A stretch of 64,000 bases of DNA, taken from positions 1-64,000 of the forward strand of contig DATIZR010000111.1 in assembly GCA_035516965.1 (NCBI GenBank), read 5' to 3'. Shown here piece after piece: positions 34,079-43,495 of the stretch. The notes under the pieces are model-generated. The model was not told the origin of the DNA. It saw only the letters and a list, made by a program, of their open reading frames with translations, and made no database searches. Both the position numbers and the translations under genes were made by a program. Source of the DNA: Nitrospirota bacterium (GTDB lineage: Bacteria > Nitrospirota > UBA9217). The stretch's first letter is position 1; each line of letters opens with the position of its first letter.

Positions 34079-36751
34079 ATGTCCGACTTAACCCCCCTCA
34101 TGAAGCAGTACCGCGAGATCAAGCGCCAGCATCTCGATGCGATCCTCCTGTTCCGCATGGGTGACTTCTACGAGATGTTCGACCAGGACGCGGTGACCGC
34201 CTCGAAGATCCTGGAGATCACGCTCACCGCCCGGAACAAGTCGAAGGGCGTCGAGACGCCGCTTTGCGGCTTTCCCTATCACGCCGCCGAAGGGTACATC
34301 GCGAAGCTCATCCGGCGCGGCTTCAAGGTGGCGGTCTGCGAGCAGGTTGAGGACCCCAAGCTCGCCAAGGGGATCGTGAAGCGCGAGGTGATCCGCGTCG
34401 TCACCCCGGGCACGGTCCTCGACGCGAACCTGCTCGACGCGAAGGACAACAACTACCTTGCGTCGCTCTCTCCTGCAAAGGACGGCTTCGGGCTTTCCTT
34501 CCTCGACATTTCCACGGGTGATTTCTTCATGGCGGAGGTCGCCGGCAGGTCCAACCTGGCGGAACTGGACACCCTGCTCGCCCGGTTCGCGCCGCGGGAG
34601 ATCGTGCTGCCGGAGGGTGTCCAGATCGAAGCGGGGCTGGCGTCCCTCCTCCGGCAGTACACGCAGGCGGTCAATGCCTATGATGACTGGACGTTCGACC
34701 GGGACACGGCCCTGCGGACCCTCCTCGATCACTTCAAGGTAGCCTCGCTCGAAGGGTTCGGCTGCAGCGGCATGAAGGCGGGCATTTCCGCGGCCGGCGC
34801 AGCGATACGGTACATCGGGGAAACGCAGAAGACGGGCCTTGCGAACATAAGGAGGATCAAGCCGTACCTGGCGCGGGAGCACATGGTGCTGGATGCGTCG
34901 TGCTCGCGGAACCTGGAGCTCGTGAAGAATATGTTCGACGGCTCATCCCGGGGGACGCTGCTCTCGGTGCTCGATCACACGGTCACCTCCATGGGCGGCA
35001 GGAAGCTGCGCGAATGGCTGCTGAACCCGCTCCGGGACGCCGGGGAGATCGAGCGCCGTCTCGACGCCGTGGCCGAGTTCAAGAACGACCACCAGCTCCG
35101 CGCGAACCTGCGCACCGCGCTCGGGGCCGTCTACGACCTCGAACGGCTGATCAGCCGCGTCTCGCTCGGCGCGGCCAATGCCCGCGACCTGCTCGCGCTC
35201 AAGCAGTCCTTCACCGCCCTTCCCCGGATCCGCGAGCACCTCGCCGGCTGCATGGCGAAGCTGATCTTCGCGATGACCGGCGACTGGGACGACCTTCAGG
35301 AGGTGCTCCAGCTCATCGACAGGGCCGTCTCCGACGATCCCCCCTATGCGCTGCGGGAAGGAAAGCTGATCAAAAAGGGTTTCAACGCGGAGCTCGACGA
35401 ACTCCGGTCCATCAGCTCCGAAGGCAAGGGCTGGATCGCCGGCATCGAGCAGCGAGAGCGGGAGAGGACCGGCATCAACTCCCTCAAGGTGAGCTACAAC
35501 AGGGTCTTCGGTTACTATATCGAGATAACCAGGGCGAACCTCGCAAACGTGCCGCAGGATTTTATCCGGAAACAGACCCTGGCGAACGCGGAGCGGTTCA
35601 TCACGCCGGAGCTCAAAGAGTTTGAGGAGAAGGTCCTCGGAGCGGAAGAGAAAATTCTCGACCTGGAATACCGGCTGTTCCTGCAGGTTCGGGACAACGT
35701 CGCCGCGTCCACGGTCAGGGTCCAGGACATGGCGGGAAGGCTCGCGGTCATCGACTGCCTCGCATCCCTGGCGGAGGCTGCGGCCAGGAACAGTTACGCC
35801 AGGCCCATAATCCTCGAAGGCGACCTCCTGAAGATCGTGGAAGGCCGGCATCCGGTCATCGAACAGCTCGTGGAGGAGCGGTTCATCCCGAACGACACGG
35901 TGCTGGACTGCGAGGAGAACCAGATCATGATCCTGACCGGGCCGAACATGGCCGGCAAGTCCACCTACATGCGGCAGGTGGCACTGATCACGCTCATGGC
36001 GCAGATGGGCGGCTTCGTCCCTGCCCGGGAAGCGCAGATCGGGATCGTGGACCGGATCTTCACCCGCGTCGGCGCATCGGACTTCATCGCACGAGGACAG
36101 AGCACGTTCATGGTCGAGATGAACGAGACCGCCAACATCCTGAACAACGCCACGGACCGGAGCCTGATCATCCTTGACGAGATCGGAAGGGGCACGAGCA
36201 CATTTGACGGCATCAGCATCGCCTGGGCTGTTGCCGAGCATATCCATACCAGGCTCAGGGCGCGGACGCTGTTCGCGACGCACTACCATGAACTAACGGA
36301 ACTGGCGCTGACCATGGACCGCGTGAAGAACTGCACCGTGGCCATCAAGGAGTGGAACGACCAGATCGTTTTCCTGCGGCGCGTCGTCGAGGGCGGCGCC
36401 GACAAATCGTACGGCATCCAGGTTGCGCGGCTCGCCGGGCTTCCCGCGTCGGTCATCGACCGGGCGAAGGAAGTGCTTGCCAACCTTGAGCAGGCGGAGT
36501 TCAACGAGCTGGGAGAGCCGGTCGCCGCATCCCATCTCCCGGGAACGGGCGCGGGGGGCGGGCCGAAAGCACCAGGGAACGGGAAGGACGGCGAAGGGGC
36601 AGATGCGCCACAGCCCCAGCTCGGGCTGTTCGCGACCGAGGCCGGGCTCCTGTTCAAGGAGATCGCCGACCTGAACCTGGATGCCATGACGCCCCTGGAC
36701 GCGATGAACAAGCTCCATGAACTGAAGAAAAAGGTGGAGGGTGACTCCTGA
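34079..36751 (+). CDS. mutS: DNA mismatch repair protein MutS
   Basis: 890 residues, full family length. The mismatch-binding domain has FRMGDFYEMF (Phe-x-Glu reading motif near residue 26), and the ATPase domain has GPNMAGKSTYMRQ (about residue 620), LILDEIGRGTSTFDG and ATHYHELTEL. It recognises base mispairs and recruits MutL. The tail (about 780-890) has a low-complexity linker and a dimerisation motif near the end. The stop codon overlaps the next start as TGATG. Confidence 0.97.
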   Translation: MSDLTPLMKQYREIKRQHLDAILLFRMGDFYEMFDQDAVTASKILEITLTARNKSKGVETPLCGFPYHAAEGYIAKLIRRGFKVAVCEQVEDPKLAKGIVKREVIRVVTPGTVLDANLLDAKDNNYLASLSPAKDGFGLSFLDISTGDFFMAEVAGRSNLAELDTLLARFAPREIVLPEGVQIEAGLASLLRQYTQAVNAYDDWTFDRDTALRTLLDHFKVASLEGFGCSGMKAGISAAGAAIRYIGETQKTGLANIRRIKPYLAREHMVLDASCSRNLELVKNMFDGSSRGTLLSVLDHTVTSMGGRKLREWLLNPLRDAGEIERRLDAVAEFKNDHQLRANLRTALGAVYDLERLISRVSLGAANARDLLALKQSFTALPRIREHLAGCMAKLIFAMTGDWDDLQEVLQLIDRAVSDDPPYALREGKLIKKGFNAELDELRSISSEGKGWIAGIEQRERERTGINSLKVSYNRVFGYYIEITRANLANVPQDFIRKQTLANAERFITPELKEFEEKVLGAEEKILDLEYRLFLQVRDNVAASTVRVQDMAGRLAVIDCLASLAEAAARNSYARPIILEGDLLKIVEGRHPVIEQLVEERFIPNDTVLDCEENQIMILTGPNMAGKSTYMRQVALITLMAQMGGFVPAREAQIGIVDRIFTRVGASDFIARGQSTFMVEMNETANILNNATDRSLIILDEIGRGTSTFDGISIAWAVAEHIHTRLRARTLFATHYHELTELALTMDRVKNCTVAIKEWNDQIVFLRRVVEGGADKSYGIQVARLAGLPASVIDRAKEVLANLEQAEFNELGEPVAASHLPGTGAGGGPKAPGNGKDGEGADAPQPQLGLFATEAGLLFKEIADLNLDAMTPLDAMNKLHELKKKVEGDS

Positions 36752-37986
36752 TGCTGGTTGCCCGGGAAAGGAAAATCTACCGGAACTTCATACTCTCGAC
36801 CGGCCTGGTCACGGCTCTGGTGCTGTCGGTCATCTTTCTCGATATGGCCTTCCGCACGCGGCAGCTCATGAACGAGGAGAACCTGATCCAGGCCCGTGTC
36901 CTGTTCAACACGATCGTGCTGACCAGAAAATGGAACGCCAATTACGGCGGTGTGTACGTGGAGAAGAGGCCCGGGGTAAGCTCCAATCCCTATCTCGAAG
37001 ATCCGGACATCAGGACTTCCGAGGGAAAGGTCTTCACCCTCCGGAACCCGGCGCTCATGACCCGCGAGATATCGGAGTACGCCGCACGGGAAGGCCTGTT
37101 CCGGTTCCATATCACGAGCTTGAAGCTCCTGAACCCCGGGAACGCAGCCGATGTTTTTGAGACGGAGGCCCTGCGTGAATTTGAACGGGGAAATCTGAAG
37201 GAGATGAGCAAGGTAGAAAACAGCAACGGCCGGAGTTCCTTCCGGTATATGGCTCCGCTGTACGTGGATGAAAGCTGCCTGCAGTGTCACGGCCGCCAGG
37301 ACTACCGGCTGGGAGATGTCCGCGGCGGCATCAGCATCACCTTCGATATCGAAGACCTGCAGAAAAAAATCAAGACGAACACATTCTGGATTTTCTTTTT
37401 CGGGATCACGAGCACGGCGATGCTCCTGGGTCTTATCGCCGTCTTCATGGCCCGGCTCATCAAGAAACTTGCCGATGCGCGGCAGCAGATAGAGCGGATC
37501 GCGATCACTGATGAATTGACCGGACTGTACAACCGTCGGCATGTCCTGGACCGGTTCGGCGAGGAGTTTGAAAAAAGCGCCCGGTTGAAGACAAACCTGT
37601 CCTGCATCATTGCCGATATCGACCATTTCAAAAACGTCAATGACCGCTACGGACATCTCAAGGGCGATGGCGTCCTGAAGGAAGTGGGCCGTCTTTTGAA
37701 GAGCACGGCGCGGGCCTACGACATCGCGGGCCGGTACGGAGGGGAAGAGTTCCTGATCATTCTGCCCGCTACCAGTCTTGAACAGGCCTGGAACTACGGG
37801 GAGCGGATCCGGATGCAGGTCAAGGAAACCATGATGGATGACGTGCAGGTTACCATCAGCATGGGAGTTACCGAAATCCAGGCGGGCGATGCGTCCATCG
37901 ATGACCTGATCAGGCGGGCCGACGACGCCCTGTACCGGGCAAAGGATGCGGGCAGGGACCGGGTGGACTGGCTGCCGCGCTTCTGA
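36751..37986 (+). CDS. Membrane diguanylate cyclase with DUF3365-type heme sensor
   Basis: 411 residues. A membrane span near 12-32 is followed by a periplasmic DUF3365/Tll0287-like domain with CLQCHG (CxxCH, about residue 176), a second span near 212-232 and a GGDEF domain (about 255-411). The signature is GGEEF, so the cyclase should be active, and RAYD five residues before it is an inhibitory I-site for c-di-GMP feedback. The CxxCH would bind one c-type heme. It is translationally coupled to mutS. Confidence 0.9.
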   Translation: MLVARERKIYRNFILSTGLVTALVLSVIFLDMAFRTRQLMNEENLIQARVLFNTIVLTRKWNANYGGVYVEKRPGVSSNPYLEDPDIRTSEGKVFTLRNPALMTREISEYAAREGLFRFHITSLKLLNPGNAADVFETEALREFERGNLKEMSKVENSNGRSSFRYMAPLYVDESCLQCHGRQDYRLGDVRGGISITFDIEDLQKKIKTNTFWIFFFGITSTAMLLGLIAVFMARLIKKLADARQQIERIAITDELTGLYNRRHVLDRFGEEFEKSARLKTNLSCIIADIDHFKNVNDRYGHLKGDGVLKEVGRLLKSTARAYDIAGRYGGEEFLIILPATSLEQAWNYGERIRMQVKETMMDDVQVTISMGVTEIQAGDASIDDLIRRADDALYRAKDAGRDRVDWLPRF

Positions 37987-38025
37987 TCCGGCTGCAGCAG
38001 GCCGGGCCGGTTCTCGAATTTCCCA

Positions 38026-38054
38026 TTGACACCCTGACCAGGTTTTGGTAATAT
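38026..38054 (+). promoter_or_regulatory. Sigma-70 promoter of rplI
   Basis: TTGACA (38026-38031), a 17-base spacer and TAATAT (38049-38054). The predicted start is about 33 bases before the rplI ATG and leaves the AAAGGAG ribosome site in the leader. Confidence 0.75.
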
Positions 38055-38093
38055 CGTCCCTCTATTCCGCATTTGAAAGGAGCAGAACCAGCG

Positions 38094-38540
38094 ATGCAGG
38101 TGATTCTTCGGGAAGATATTGATAAACTGGGCAAGATCGGCGACCTGGTGAAGGTTGCGGACGGGTACGCCCGGAACTATCTGGTGCCAGGGAAAAAAGC
38201 GATCGAGGCCACGCCGGACAACGTCCATGCCATGGAGCATGCGAAGAAAATGGTTGCCGACCGCCTTCGCAAGCTGAAAAAGGAAGCGGCAGCCGATGCC
38301 GACCAGATCAAGGGCCTGTCAATCGAGATCAAGGCCAAGGTCGGCGAGGAAGGCAAGCTCTTCGGCTCCGTCACGCCCATGGACATCATCGAGGCGGCGA
38401 AGGCCAAGGGCGTCACCATCGATAAGAGAAAGATCGTGCTCGAGGAGCCGATCAAGCGAGTGGGCGAATACACGATCACCGTGAAACTCCACGCCGACGT
38501 GACCGCCGACTTCAAGGTGTCCGTCACGGCTGCGGAATAG
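38094..38540 (+). CDS. rplI: 50S ribosomal protein L9 (bL9)
   Basis: 148 residues, the normal length. MQVILREDIDKLGKIGDLVKV and the GYARNYLVPGKKAI segment are the bL9 signature; a long central helix joins the N- and C-terminal RNA-binding domains. The ATG at 38094 is set by the family N-terminus and follows AAAGGAG. In many bacteria rplI follows rpsF and rpsR; here it has its own promoter after a diguanylate cyclase. Confidence 0.96.
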   Translation: MQVILREDIDKLGKIGDLVKVADGYARNYLVPGKKAIEATPDNVHAMEHAKKMVADRLRKLKKEAAADADQIKGLSIEIKAKVGEEGKLFGSVTPMDIIEAAKAKGVTIDKRKIVLEEPIKRVGEYTITVKLHADVTADFKVSVTAAE

Positions 38541-38587
38541 GCTGAGCGTACACGCTCCTCGCTTTCTTCCTGACACGTCCTACTCTC

Positions 38588-38620
38588 AAGGCTGGTGGAT
38601 CCACACCAGCCTTCGTTTTT
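38588..38620 (+). terminator. Rho-independent terminator after rplI
   Basis: A perfect 10-base stem, aaggctggtg (38588-38597) and caccagcctt (38604-38613), with a 6-base loop, followed by cgttttt. It separates rplI from dnaB, which therefore depends on read-through or its own promoter. Confidence 0.85.
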
Positions 38621-38650
38621 CCATTCCCCCGATGTACGTGGAGATGAACC

Positions 38651-40033
38651 ATGGCGCTTGAGACCGAAATCTCCCTTCAAAAACTCCCCCCGCAGAACAT
38701 CGAAGCCGAACAGATGGTGCTGGGCGCCATCATGATCGAGAATGACGCTATGAACAAGGTCGTGGAGCTCCTGTCGCCCGAGGATTTCTACAAGGACGCC
38801 CACCGCAGGATATTCAAGGTCATGATCGACATGTTCGAGTCGGGTGAGGCGATCGACCTCGTCACGCTGCCCGACGCGCTGCGCGGGAAGGTGGGCCTCG
38901 AGGCGATCGGCGGCGCGTCCTATCTCGCGGCCCTGGTCAGCATGGTCCCCACGGCGGCGAACATCAAGAACCACGCACGGATCGTACGTGAGAAATCGGT
39001 CCTGCGCAGGCTCATCCATTCCGCAACGGACATCGTCACCCAGAGCTACGACGACGCCCGCACGATCGACATCGACGAACTGCTCGACCGTGCGGAGAAG
39101 TCCATTTTCGAGATCGCCCAGAACAAGATCAGGGACTCCTTCGTGTCCATGAAGAACATCGTAGGGCACAGCTTCGCAATCGTGGAACGGCTCTACGAAC
39201 GGAAGGAAATGGTCACCGGCCTCCCGACGGGGTTCGTGGACCTCGACGAGCGGACGTCCGGCTTTCAGCCGAGCGACCTGATCATCATTGCCGGGAGGCC
39301 GTCGATGGGCAAGACCGCCTTCGTCCTGAACATCGCGGCCCACGCGGCGATCGACAAGGGGAAATCGGTCGCGATCTTCAGCCTGGAAATGTCCAAGGAG
39401 CAGCTCGTTCTCCGGCTCCTCGGCTCCGAGTCGCGGGTGGACGCGCACCGGCTGCGGACGGGCCATCTTTCCGAGCGGGACTGGCCGGCGCTCTCGAACG
39501 CTGCCGGACGTCTCGCCGAAGCGCCCATCTTCATCGATGACACGGCGGCCATCTCCGTGCTCGAAATGCGGGCAAAGGCAAGACGGCTCAAGGCGGACCA
39601 GGGAGTGGACCTGCTCATCGTGGACTACCTCCAACTCATGCGCGGAAGGGGAGACGAGGGCAGCCGCGAGCAGGAAATCTCCAACATCTCCCGTTCGCTC
39701 AAGGCTCTCGCCAAGGAGCTCCAGATACCCGTGGTCGCACTCTCCCAGCTGAACCGGGCCGTGGAAACTCGCCCGGGGAGGGAGAAGCGGCCGATGCTGG
39801 CGGACCTCCGTGAATCCGGCGCGATCGAACAGGACGCGGACGTGATCCTCTTCATCTATCGCGACGAGGTATACAACAAATGCGAGTGCCCCCACGACGG
39901 CGAATGCCTCTGCGGAAGAAGGGGCGTGGCCGAGGTTATCATCGGCAAGCAGAGAAACGGCCCCATCGGTAAGGTGGACCTGACGTTCATCAACCGGTAT
40001 ACGCGGTTCGAGAACGCGGAAAAGCGGTTCTAG
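38651..40033 (+). CDS. dnaB: Replicative DNA helicase DnaB
   Basis: 460 residues. The N-terminal domain opens LPPQNIEAEQMVLGAIM, and the RecA-like domain carries the Walker A GRPSMGKTAFVL (about residue 217), LLIVDYLQLM (Walker B) and ALSQLNRAVE with RPMLADLRESGAIEQDAD. No intein is present. It unwinds DNA at the fork and loads primase. A small Cys cluster (NKCECPHDGECLCG) near the C-terminus is unusual wording but the surrounding motif EVIIGKQRNGP is standard. Confidence 0.97.
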   Translation: MALETEISLQKLPPQNIEAEQMVLGAIMIENDAMNKVVELLSPEDFYKDAHRRIFKVMIDMFESGEAIDLVTLPDALRGKVGLEAIGGASYLAALVSMVPTAANIKNHARIVREKSVLRRLIHSATDIVTQSYDDARTIDIDELLDRAEKSIFEIAQNKIRDSFVSMKNIVGHSFAIVERLYERKEMVTGLPTGFVDLDERTSGFQPSDLIIIAGRPSMGKTAFVLNIAAHAAIDKGKSVAIFSLEMSKEQLVLRLLGSESRVDAHRLRTGHLSERDWPALSNAAGRLAEAPIFIDDTAAISVLEMRAKARRLKADQGVDLLIVDYLQLMRGRGDEGSREQEISNISRSLKALAKELQIPVVALSQLNRAVETRPGREKRPMLADLRESGAIEQDADVILFIYRDEVYNKCECPHDGECLCGRRGVAEVIIGKQRNGPIGKVDLTFINRYTRFENAEKRF

Positions 40034-40152
40034 AAAGAAGCACCGGCTGCCAGGCGTTGGATTATCCATAAGCATCAGCTCCAAATTAGTATGGTAACGT
40101 CGTGACGGGATGTTGTTTGTAGTTGAGGATATGCAATTTCAGGAGGGCTTCC

Positions 40153-40935
40153 TTGGCTTCGGAAAAGGCGGCAATCACCGATAGGCTGCAGAAGTATATT
40201 GATAAGGCCGAGTGGAAATCGGCCATTGCCGAGATGGAGAAGCTGTTTGCCATCGACCCCGACCCCATCGTGCGGGTCCGGATCGGCGATGCACGCCAGA
40301 AACTGAATCAGAAAGCGGAAGCCATAAAAGAATACATGACCGCCGCCCACCTCTATGCCGAGAAGGGGTTCGTGGTCAGGGCCCTGGCCCAGTACAAGCT
40401 GGCGCTGCGACTCGATCCGGGGAACCGGGAGGCCCAGCAGAGGATGGAAGGCCTGCATTCGAACAAGACAGTCTCTGAGCTCAAGCTCGAACCGACCGTG
40501 GAAGGAGAAGCGCAGCCCACCCGGAGCGTGATCCCGCTGTTCTCCGACCTGACCCAGGAGGAGTTCAACGAGTTCACGAAGCGCATGATGATCCATACCG
40601 TCCCAGCGGGCAAGCCTATCGTCCGGGAGGGGGAGGCAGGCAGCTCCGTCTACATCGTCACGCGGGGATCGGTAAGGGTCTATTCCTCTATCCAGAACAA
40701 GCGCGTCGATCTCGCGGTGCTCCAGGCGAGCGATTTTTTCGGCGAGATCGCCTTCCTGACCGGGAATCCCCGGACCGCTACGGTCGAGGCGGCGGAGCCG
40801 ACCGATTTGCTCGAGGTGGCCGAGGAGGATCTCAGGGACGTGATCCAGAAGTGGCCCCGCGTCAAGGAAGTGCTGCAGAACTATTACGAGGAACGCGTGA
40901 AGGGCACCATGGAAAAAATGAAAGGCGCTCTGTAG
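40153..40935 (+). CDS. TPR-containing cyclic nucleotide-binding protein
   Basis: About 260 residues. The first 110 or so form TPR-like helical repeats (AEWKSAIAEMEKLFAIDPDP, KGFVVRALAQYKLALRLDPG, given in pieces). Residues about 130-245 are a cyclic nucleotide-binding domain with the phosphate cassette FFGEIAFLTGNPRTATV intact, so cAMP or cGMP binding is expected. No DNA-binding or enzymatic domain follows. The likely start is TTG 40153, six bases after AGGAGG; the upstream ATG has no ribosome site. Confidence 0.85.
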   Translation: MASEKAAITDRLQKYIDKAEWKSAIAEMEKLFAIDPDPIVRVRIGDARQKLNQKAEAIKEYMTAAHLYAEKGFVVRALAQYKLALRLDPGNREAQQRMEGLHSNKTVSELKLEPTVEGEAQPTRSVIPLFSDLTQEEFNEFTKRMMIHTVPAGKPIVREGEAGSSVYIVTRGSVRVYSSIQNKRVDLAVLQASDFFGEIAFLTGNPRTATVEAAEPTDLLEVAEEDLRDVIQKWPRVKEVLQNYYEERVKGTMEKMKGAL

Positions 40936-41029
40936 TATTCGGCACCGTCGCGCAGGCCGAGTGGTTTCTTCGGCGGGAAGAAAAGGTTCAGGAGCCGAAC
41001 AAGTAACGTCCACACACGATGAGGTGCCT

Positions 41030-41869
41030 ATGCGCCGTCATCCGGCGGTTGCAGGACAGTTTTATAAGGGAACGGCTGAAGGGCTCAGGCAGCAGGTGGA
41101 GTCCTTTGTTGTCCCCGCAGCCGAAAAAGTCCGGGCACTGGGCATCCTCTCCCCCCATGCCGGTCTCATGTATTCCGGCACCGTGGCAGGGGCGGTCTAC
41201 TCACGGCTGGATCTGCCCGACACTTTTATCCTGATCGGGCCGAACCATACGGGTCTTGGCGCGCCAATCTCGATCATGGCCAGGGGCAGTTGGGAAACGC
41301 CGCTCGGAACCGTTGCTATCGACGAGGCTCTGGCCGGCATACTGTTGTCGAGATCCTCCCGCATCCGCGAAGACTCCCTGGCCCACCTGCATGAGCATTC
41401 TCTCGAGGTCCAGCTCCCGTTCATCCAGTACTTTAAGAAAGACTTCTCCATGGTGCCCATCCAGATGATGGACACCAGGCTTGAGACCTGCCTTGAACTG
41501 GGCCGGGCCGTGGCCGGGGCGATCAGGGACCGGATGGGCAGCGAGAGACAGGGGACGAAGGACGAGAGATCGGGCAATGTCCTCATTGTGGCGAGTTCCG
41601 ACATGAGCCACTATGAAGCGGCGTCAATTGCAAAGGAGAAAGACCAGAAAGCAATAAAGCAGATCCTGAACCGCGACCCCGCAGGCCTCTACCGCACGAT
41701 CAGAGAATACGGTATCACCATGTGCGGCTACGGTCCCGCCGTCGCGATGCTGACCGCCTGCAACGAACTCGGCGCCACCCGGGCCGACCTGGTAAAATAT
41801 ACCAACTCCGGGGAGGTGAGCGGGGACTTTGATCGGGTTGTGGGGTATGCCGGTATCATCGTTTCGTAA
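41030..41869 (+). CDS. amrB: AmmeMemoRadiSam system protein B (MEMO1 family)
   Basis: About 279 residues. RRHPAVAGQFY is the family opening, PHAGLMYSG and GPNHTG give two conserved His, SSDMSHY and CGYGPAV the Asp and Cys of the metal pocket. It is related to extradiol dioxygenases and occurs with AMMECR1 and a radical SAM partner; neither is seen in this window. The start at 41030 follows GAGG. The reaction of the family is unsettled. Confidence 0.9.
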   Translation: MRRHPAVAGQFYKGTAEGLRQQVESFVVPAAEKVRALGILSPHAGLMYSGTVAGAVYSRLDLPDTFILIGPNHTGLGAPISIMARGSWETPLGTVAIDEALAGILLSRSSRIREDSLAHLHEHSLEVQLPFIQYFKKDFSMVPIQMMDTRLETCLELGRAVAGAIRDRMGSERQGTKDERSGNVLIVASSDMSHYEAASIAKEKDQKAIKQILNRDPAGLYRTIREYGITMCGYGPAVAMLTACNELGATRADLVKYTNSGEVSGDFDRVVGYAGIIVS

Positions 41870-41993
41870 TCTCCCTCCTTCTTATTGCCGTAAATATAGG
41901 TAAAAACAAAAAATAATAGCATACCGTCATTTTAGCGCTACCCTCTTATCGTAATCTTCATCATGATACATACCCCTGTTAAGGAGGTTCATG

Positions 41994-42545
41994 ATGAAGA
42001 TCAGGAAAGAGAACGGGATCAGCCTGGTAGAACTGATGGTCGTGATTTCTATTGTAGCCATACTGGTCGGGTTCACATCGGTCGGGAGGGACGTTATCCG
42101 AAGAGGTCAGGTCATGGGCGCAGCCAAACAGCTCCTCGCGGACCTTCAGCATGCGAGAATGGATGCCATGACGCAAGATTCGAGAGGCTTTGGCATTCGT
42201 TTCGCTTCTTCCAAATCATACGCTGTCTTTCAGTTTAATGACTGTAATAATGATTTCAACTATGATGCAGGCACCTGCCCGGGCGGGACGCGGGAGGAGG
42301 CGAACCCGGTTCTTCGTACCCTGCCGGGAACGGTCATTCTGAACAAATCCGACCTAAAAACGGACATCAGCAATGAAGTCAGAATCTTCGATCGTTTCGG
42401 CAGGTCGCGTCAGGAAACGGGAGGCGTGGGCGGTATAACGGTTATCGTGAGCGACTCAGCAACCCCGGGGATGGTCCATTGCATCAAGATAAGCGCGAGC
42501 AGAGTCATCGAGGGCCGATGGAACGGGGGAGAGTGTACTATGTGA
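41994..42545 (+). CDS. GspH/FimT-family type IV minor pilin, copy 1
   Basis: About 183 residues with a short basic leader and the prepilin peptidase site NG-ISLVELMV (Gly before the cut, Ile at +1, Glu at +5), then the hydrophobic pilin helix. The C-terminal region has DCNNDFNYDAGTC wording, as in FimT/FimU-type minor pilins that make up the pilus tip. AAGGAGG gives better spacing for ATG 41994 than for 41991. First gene of a tip-complex operon reaching PilY1. Confidence 0.88.
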   Translation: MKIRKENGISLVELMVVISIVAILVGFTSVGRDVIRRGQVMGAAKQLLADLQHARMDAMTQDSRGFGIRFASSKSYAVFQFNDCNNDFNYDAGTCPGGTREEANPVLRTLPGTVILNKSDLKTDISNEVRIFDRFGRSRQETGGVGGITVIVSDSATPGMVHCIKISASRVIEGRWNGGECTM

Positions 42546-42886
42546 TAAGCTATTTTATAGGCATGCAATGAGAAATCGAAACCGGTAACGGTCCACCCCA
42601 TCCGAAAACTTATCTTTCATACCGCATGAATCTGCGCCCCGGCATGGATTGCTATTCTCTGTGACGGGGCTTCTTTTTTTTCTCTCCTCTCCGTAGGCAA
42701 CTGTGGCGGCTTTCCTCCTATGTCGTATATCGTAATAAATTGAAAAAAAATGCTGATGGATTTGCGTATGTATTTCATTACATACCTGAGGAACAACAGC
42801 ACATTCCAGGGTTAGTCTTGCCTGGCTAACATGCTGAAAAGACGTATTTGCTGTATGGCATTCGCATTGCAAAGCTTGAGGTCAGA
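42546..42886 (+). other. Structured leader between the two GspH/FimT genes
   Basis: 341 bases, clearly more A+T-rich than the flanking genes, without a coding frame I trust. It contains a terminator-like hairpin (42636-42680), a perfect 7-base dyad gtatgta/tacatac (42766-42785) and ccagg-gttag-tcttg-cctgg-ctaac (42806-42830), which allows two mutually exclusive short hairpins. It looks like a regulated leader of the second pilin gene. Confidence 0.45.
42636..42680 (+). terminator. Possible terminator or attenuator after the first pilin gene
   Basis: gccccg (42636-42641) and cggggc (42665-42670) pair, followed by ttcttttttt. The 23-base loop is long, so strength is uncertain, but the T-run is good. 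Confidence 0.5.
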
Positions 42887-43495
42887 ATGAACATTTTTAT
42901 TAATAGAATGTACGATTTACGACGCGGTATAAAGGACGAAAGGGGCTTCAGCCTCGTCGAGGTCGTCGTGGTAGTGGCCATCATCGGCATACTGGCTGCG
43001 ATCTCGATGGAGAGCATGGACCTGGTTCGCAGGGAGCGTGTGTCGAGCGCCTCAAAACGACTGTTGGGCGATCTGCAAGGCGTCAGAATGGACGCCATGA
43101 GCACGGGACCCTCCGGCACAATGGATGCCATGCAATACATTCGGGGGGCAGGCATCCGGCTTGTGTCTTCGAGCCAGTATGTGACCTTCAAGTTCAATGA
43201 CTGCAATCAGGACTACATATACAGCAGTACCAGCTGCACCGGCAGCACACCCGAGGAGTACCTCTCCACTACGGTGACTCTTCCGAACAATGTCCAGCTC
43301 TTTACCGCTCCTACCAGCACTATCGTGCTATTCGATCATCTCGGGATGGCGCATAAGTACGACTGGACCAGCCTGGGGGGATCGCCCATAGTCTTCGTTG
43401 TACAGTGGCCATCGCTAGCATCATACTGCATCAATGTAAGCAACAACAAAATCAGAGAGGGGTCCTGGGATGGGACAACCTGCAACGAAAAATAA
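42887..43495 (+). CDS. GspH/FimT-family type IV minor pilin, copy 2
   Basis: About 202 residues. The leader is longer than in copy 1 and ends RG-FSLVEVVVVV, a standard prepilin peptidase site with Phe +1 and Glu +5. The middle and C-terminal parts (RGAGIRLVSSSQYVTFKFNDCN and a C-terminal Cys) parallel copy 1, so the two genes are tandem paralogues. GAGGTCAG precedes the ATG at 42887. The 3' end overlaps pilV by 26 bases. Confidence 0.87.
   Translation: MNIFINRMYDLRRGIKDERGFSLVEVVVVVAIIGILAAISMESMDLVRRERVSSASKRLLGDLQGVRMDAMSTGPSGTMDAMQYIRGAGIRLVSSSQYVTFKFNDCNQDYIYSSTSCTGSTPEEYLSTTVTLPNNVQLFTAPTSTIVLFDHLGMAHKYDWTSLGGSPIVFVVQWPSLASYCINVSNNKIREGSWDGTTCNEK

Noticed and set aside
38177-40084. 635-codon open frame antisense to dnaB
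   Set aside because: It mirrors dnaB codons on the opposite strand, has an Arg/His/Asp-rich composition and no recognisable domain. Such frames are common opposite GC-rich genes.
42806-42830. H-type pseudoknot from ccagg-gttag-tcttg-cctgg-ctaac
   Set aside because: Two of the connecting loops would have zero length, which is sterically unlikely; alternative hairpins are a safer reading.
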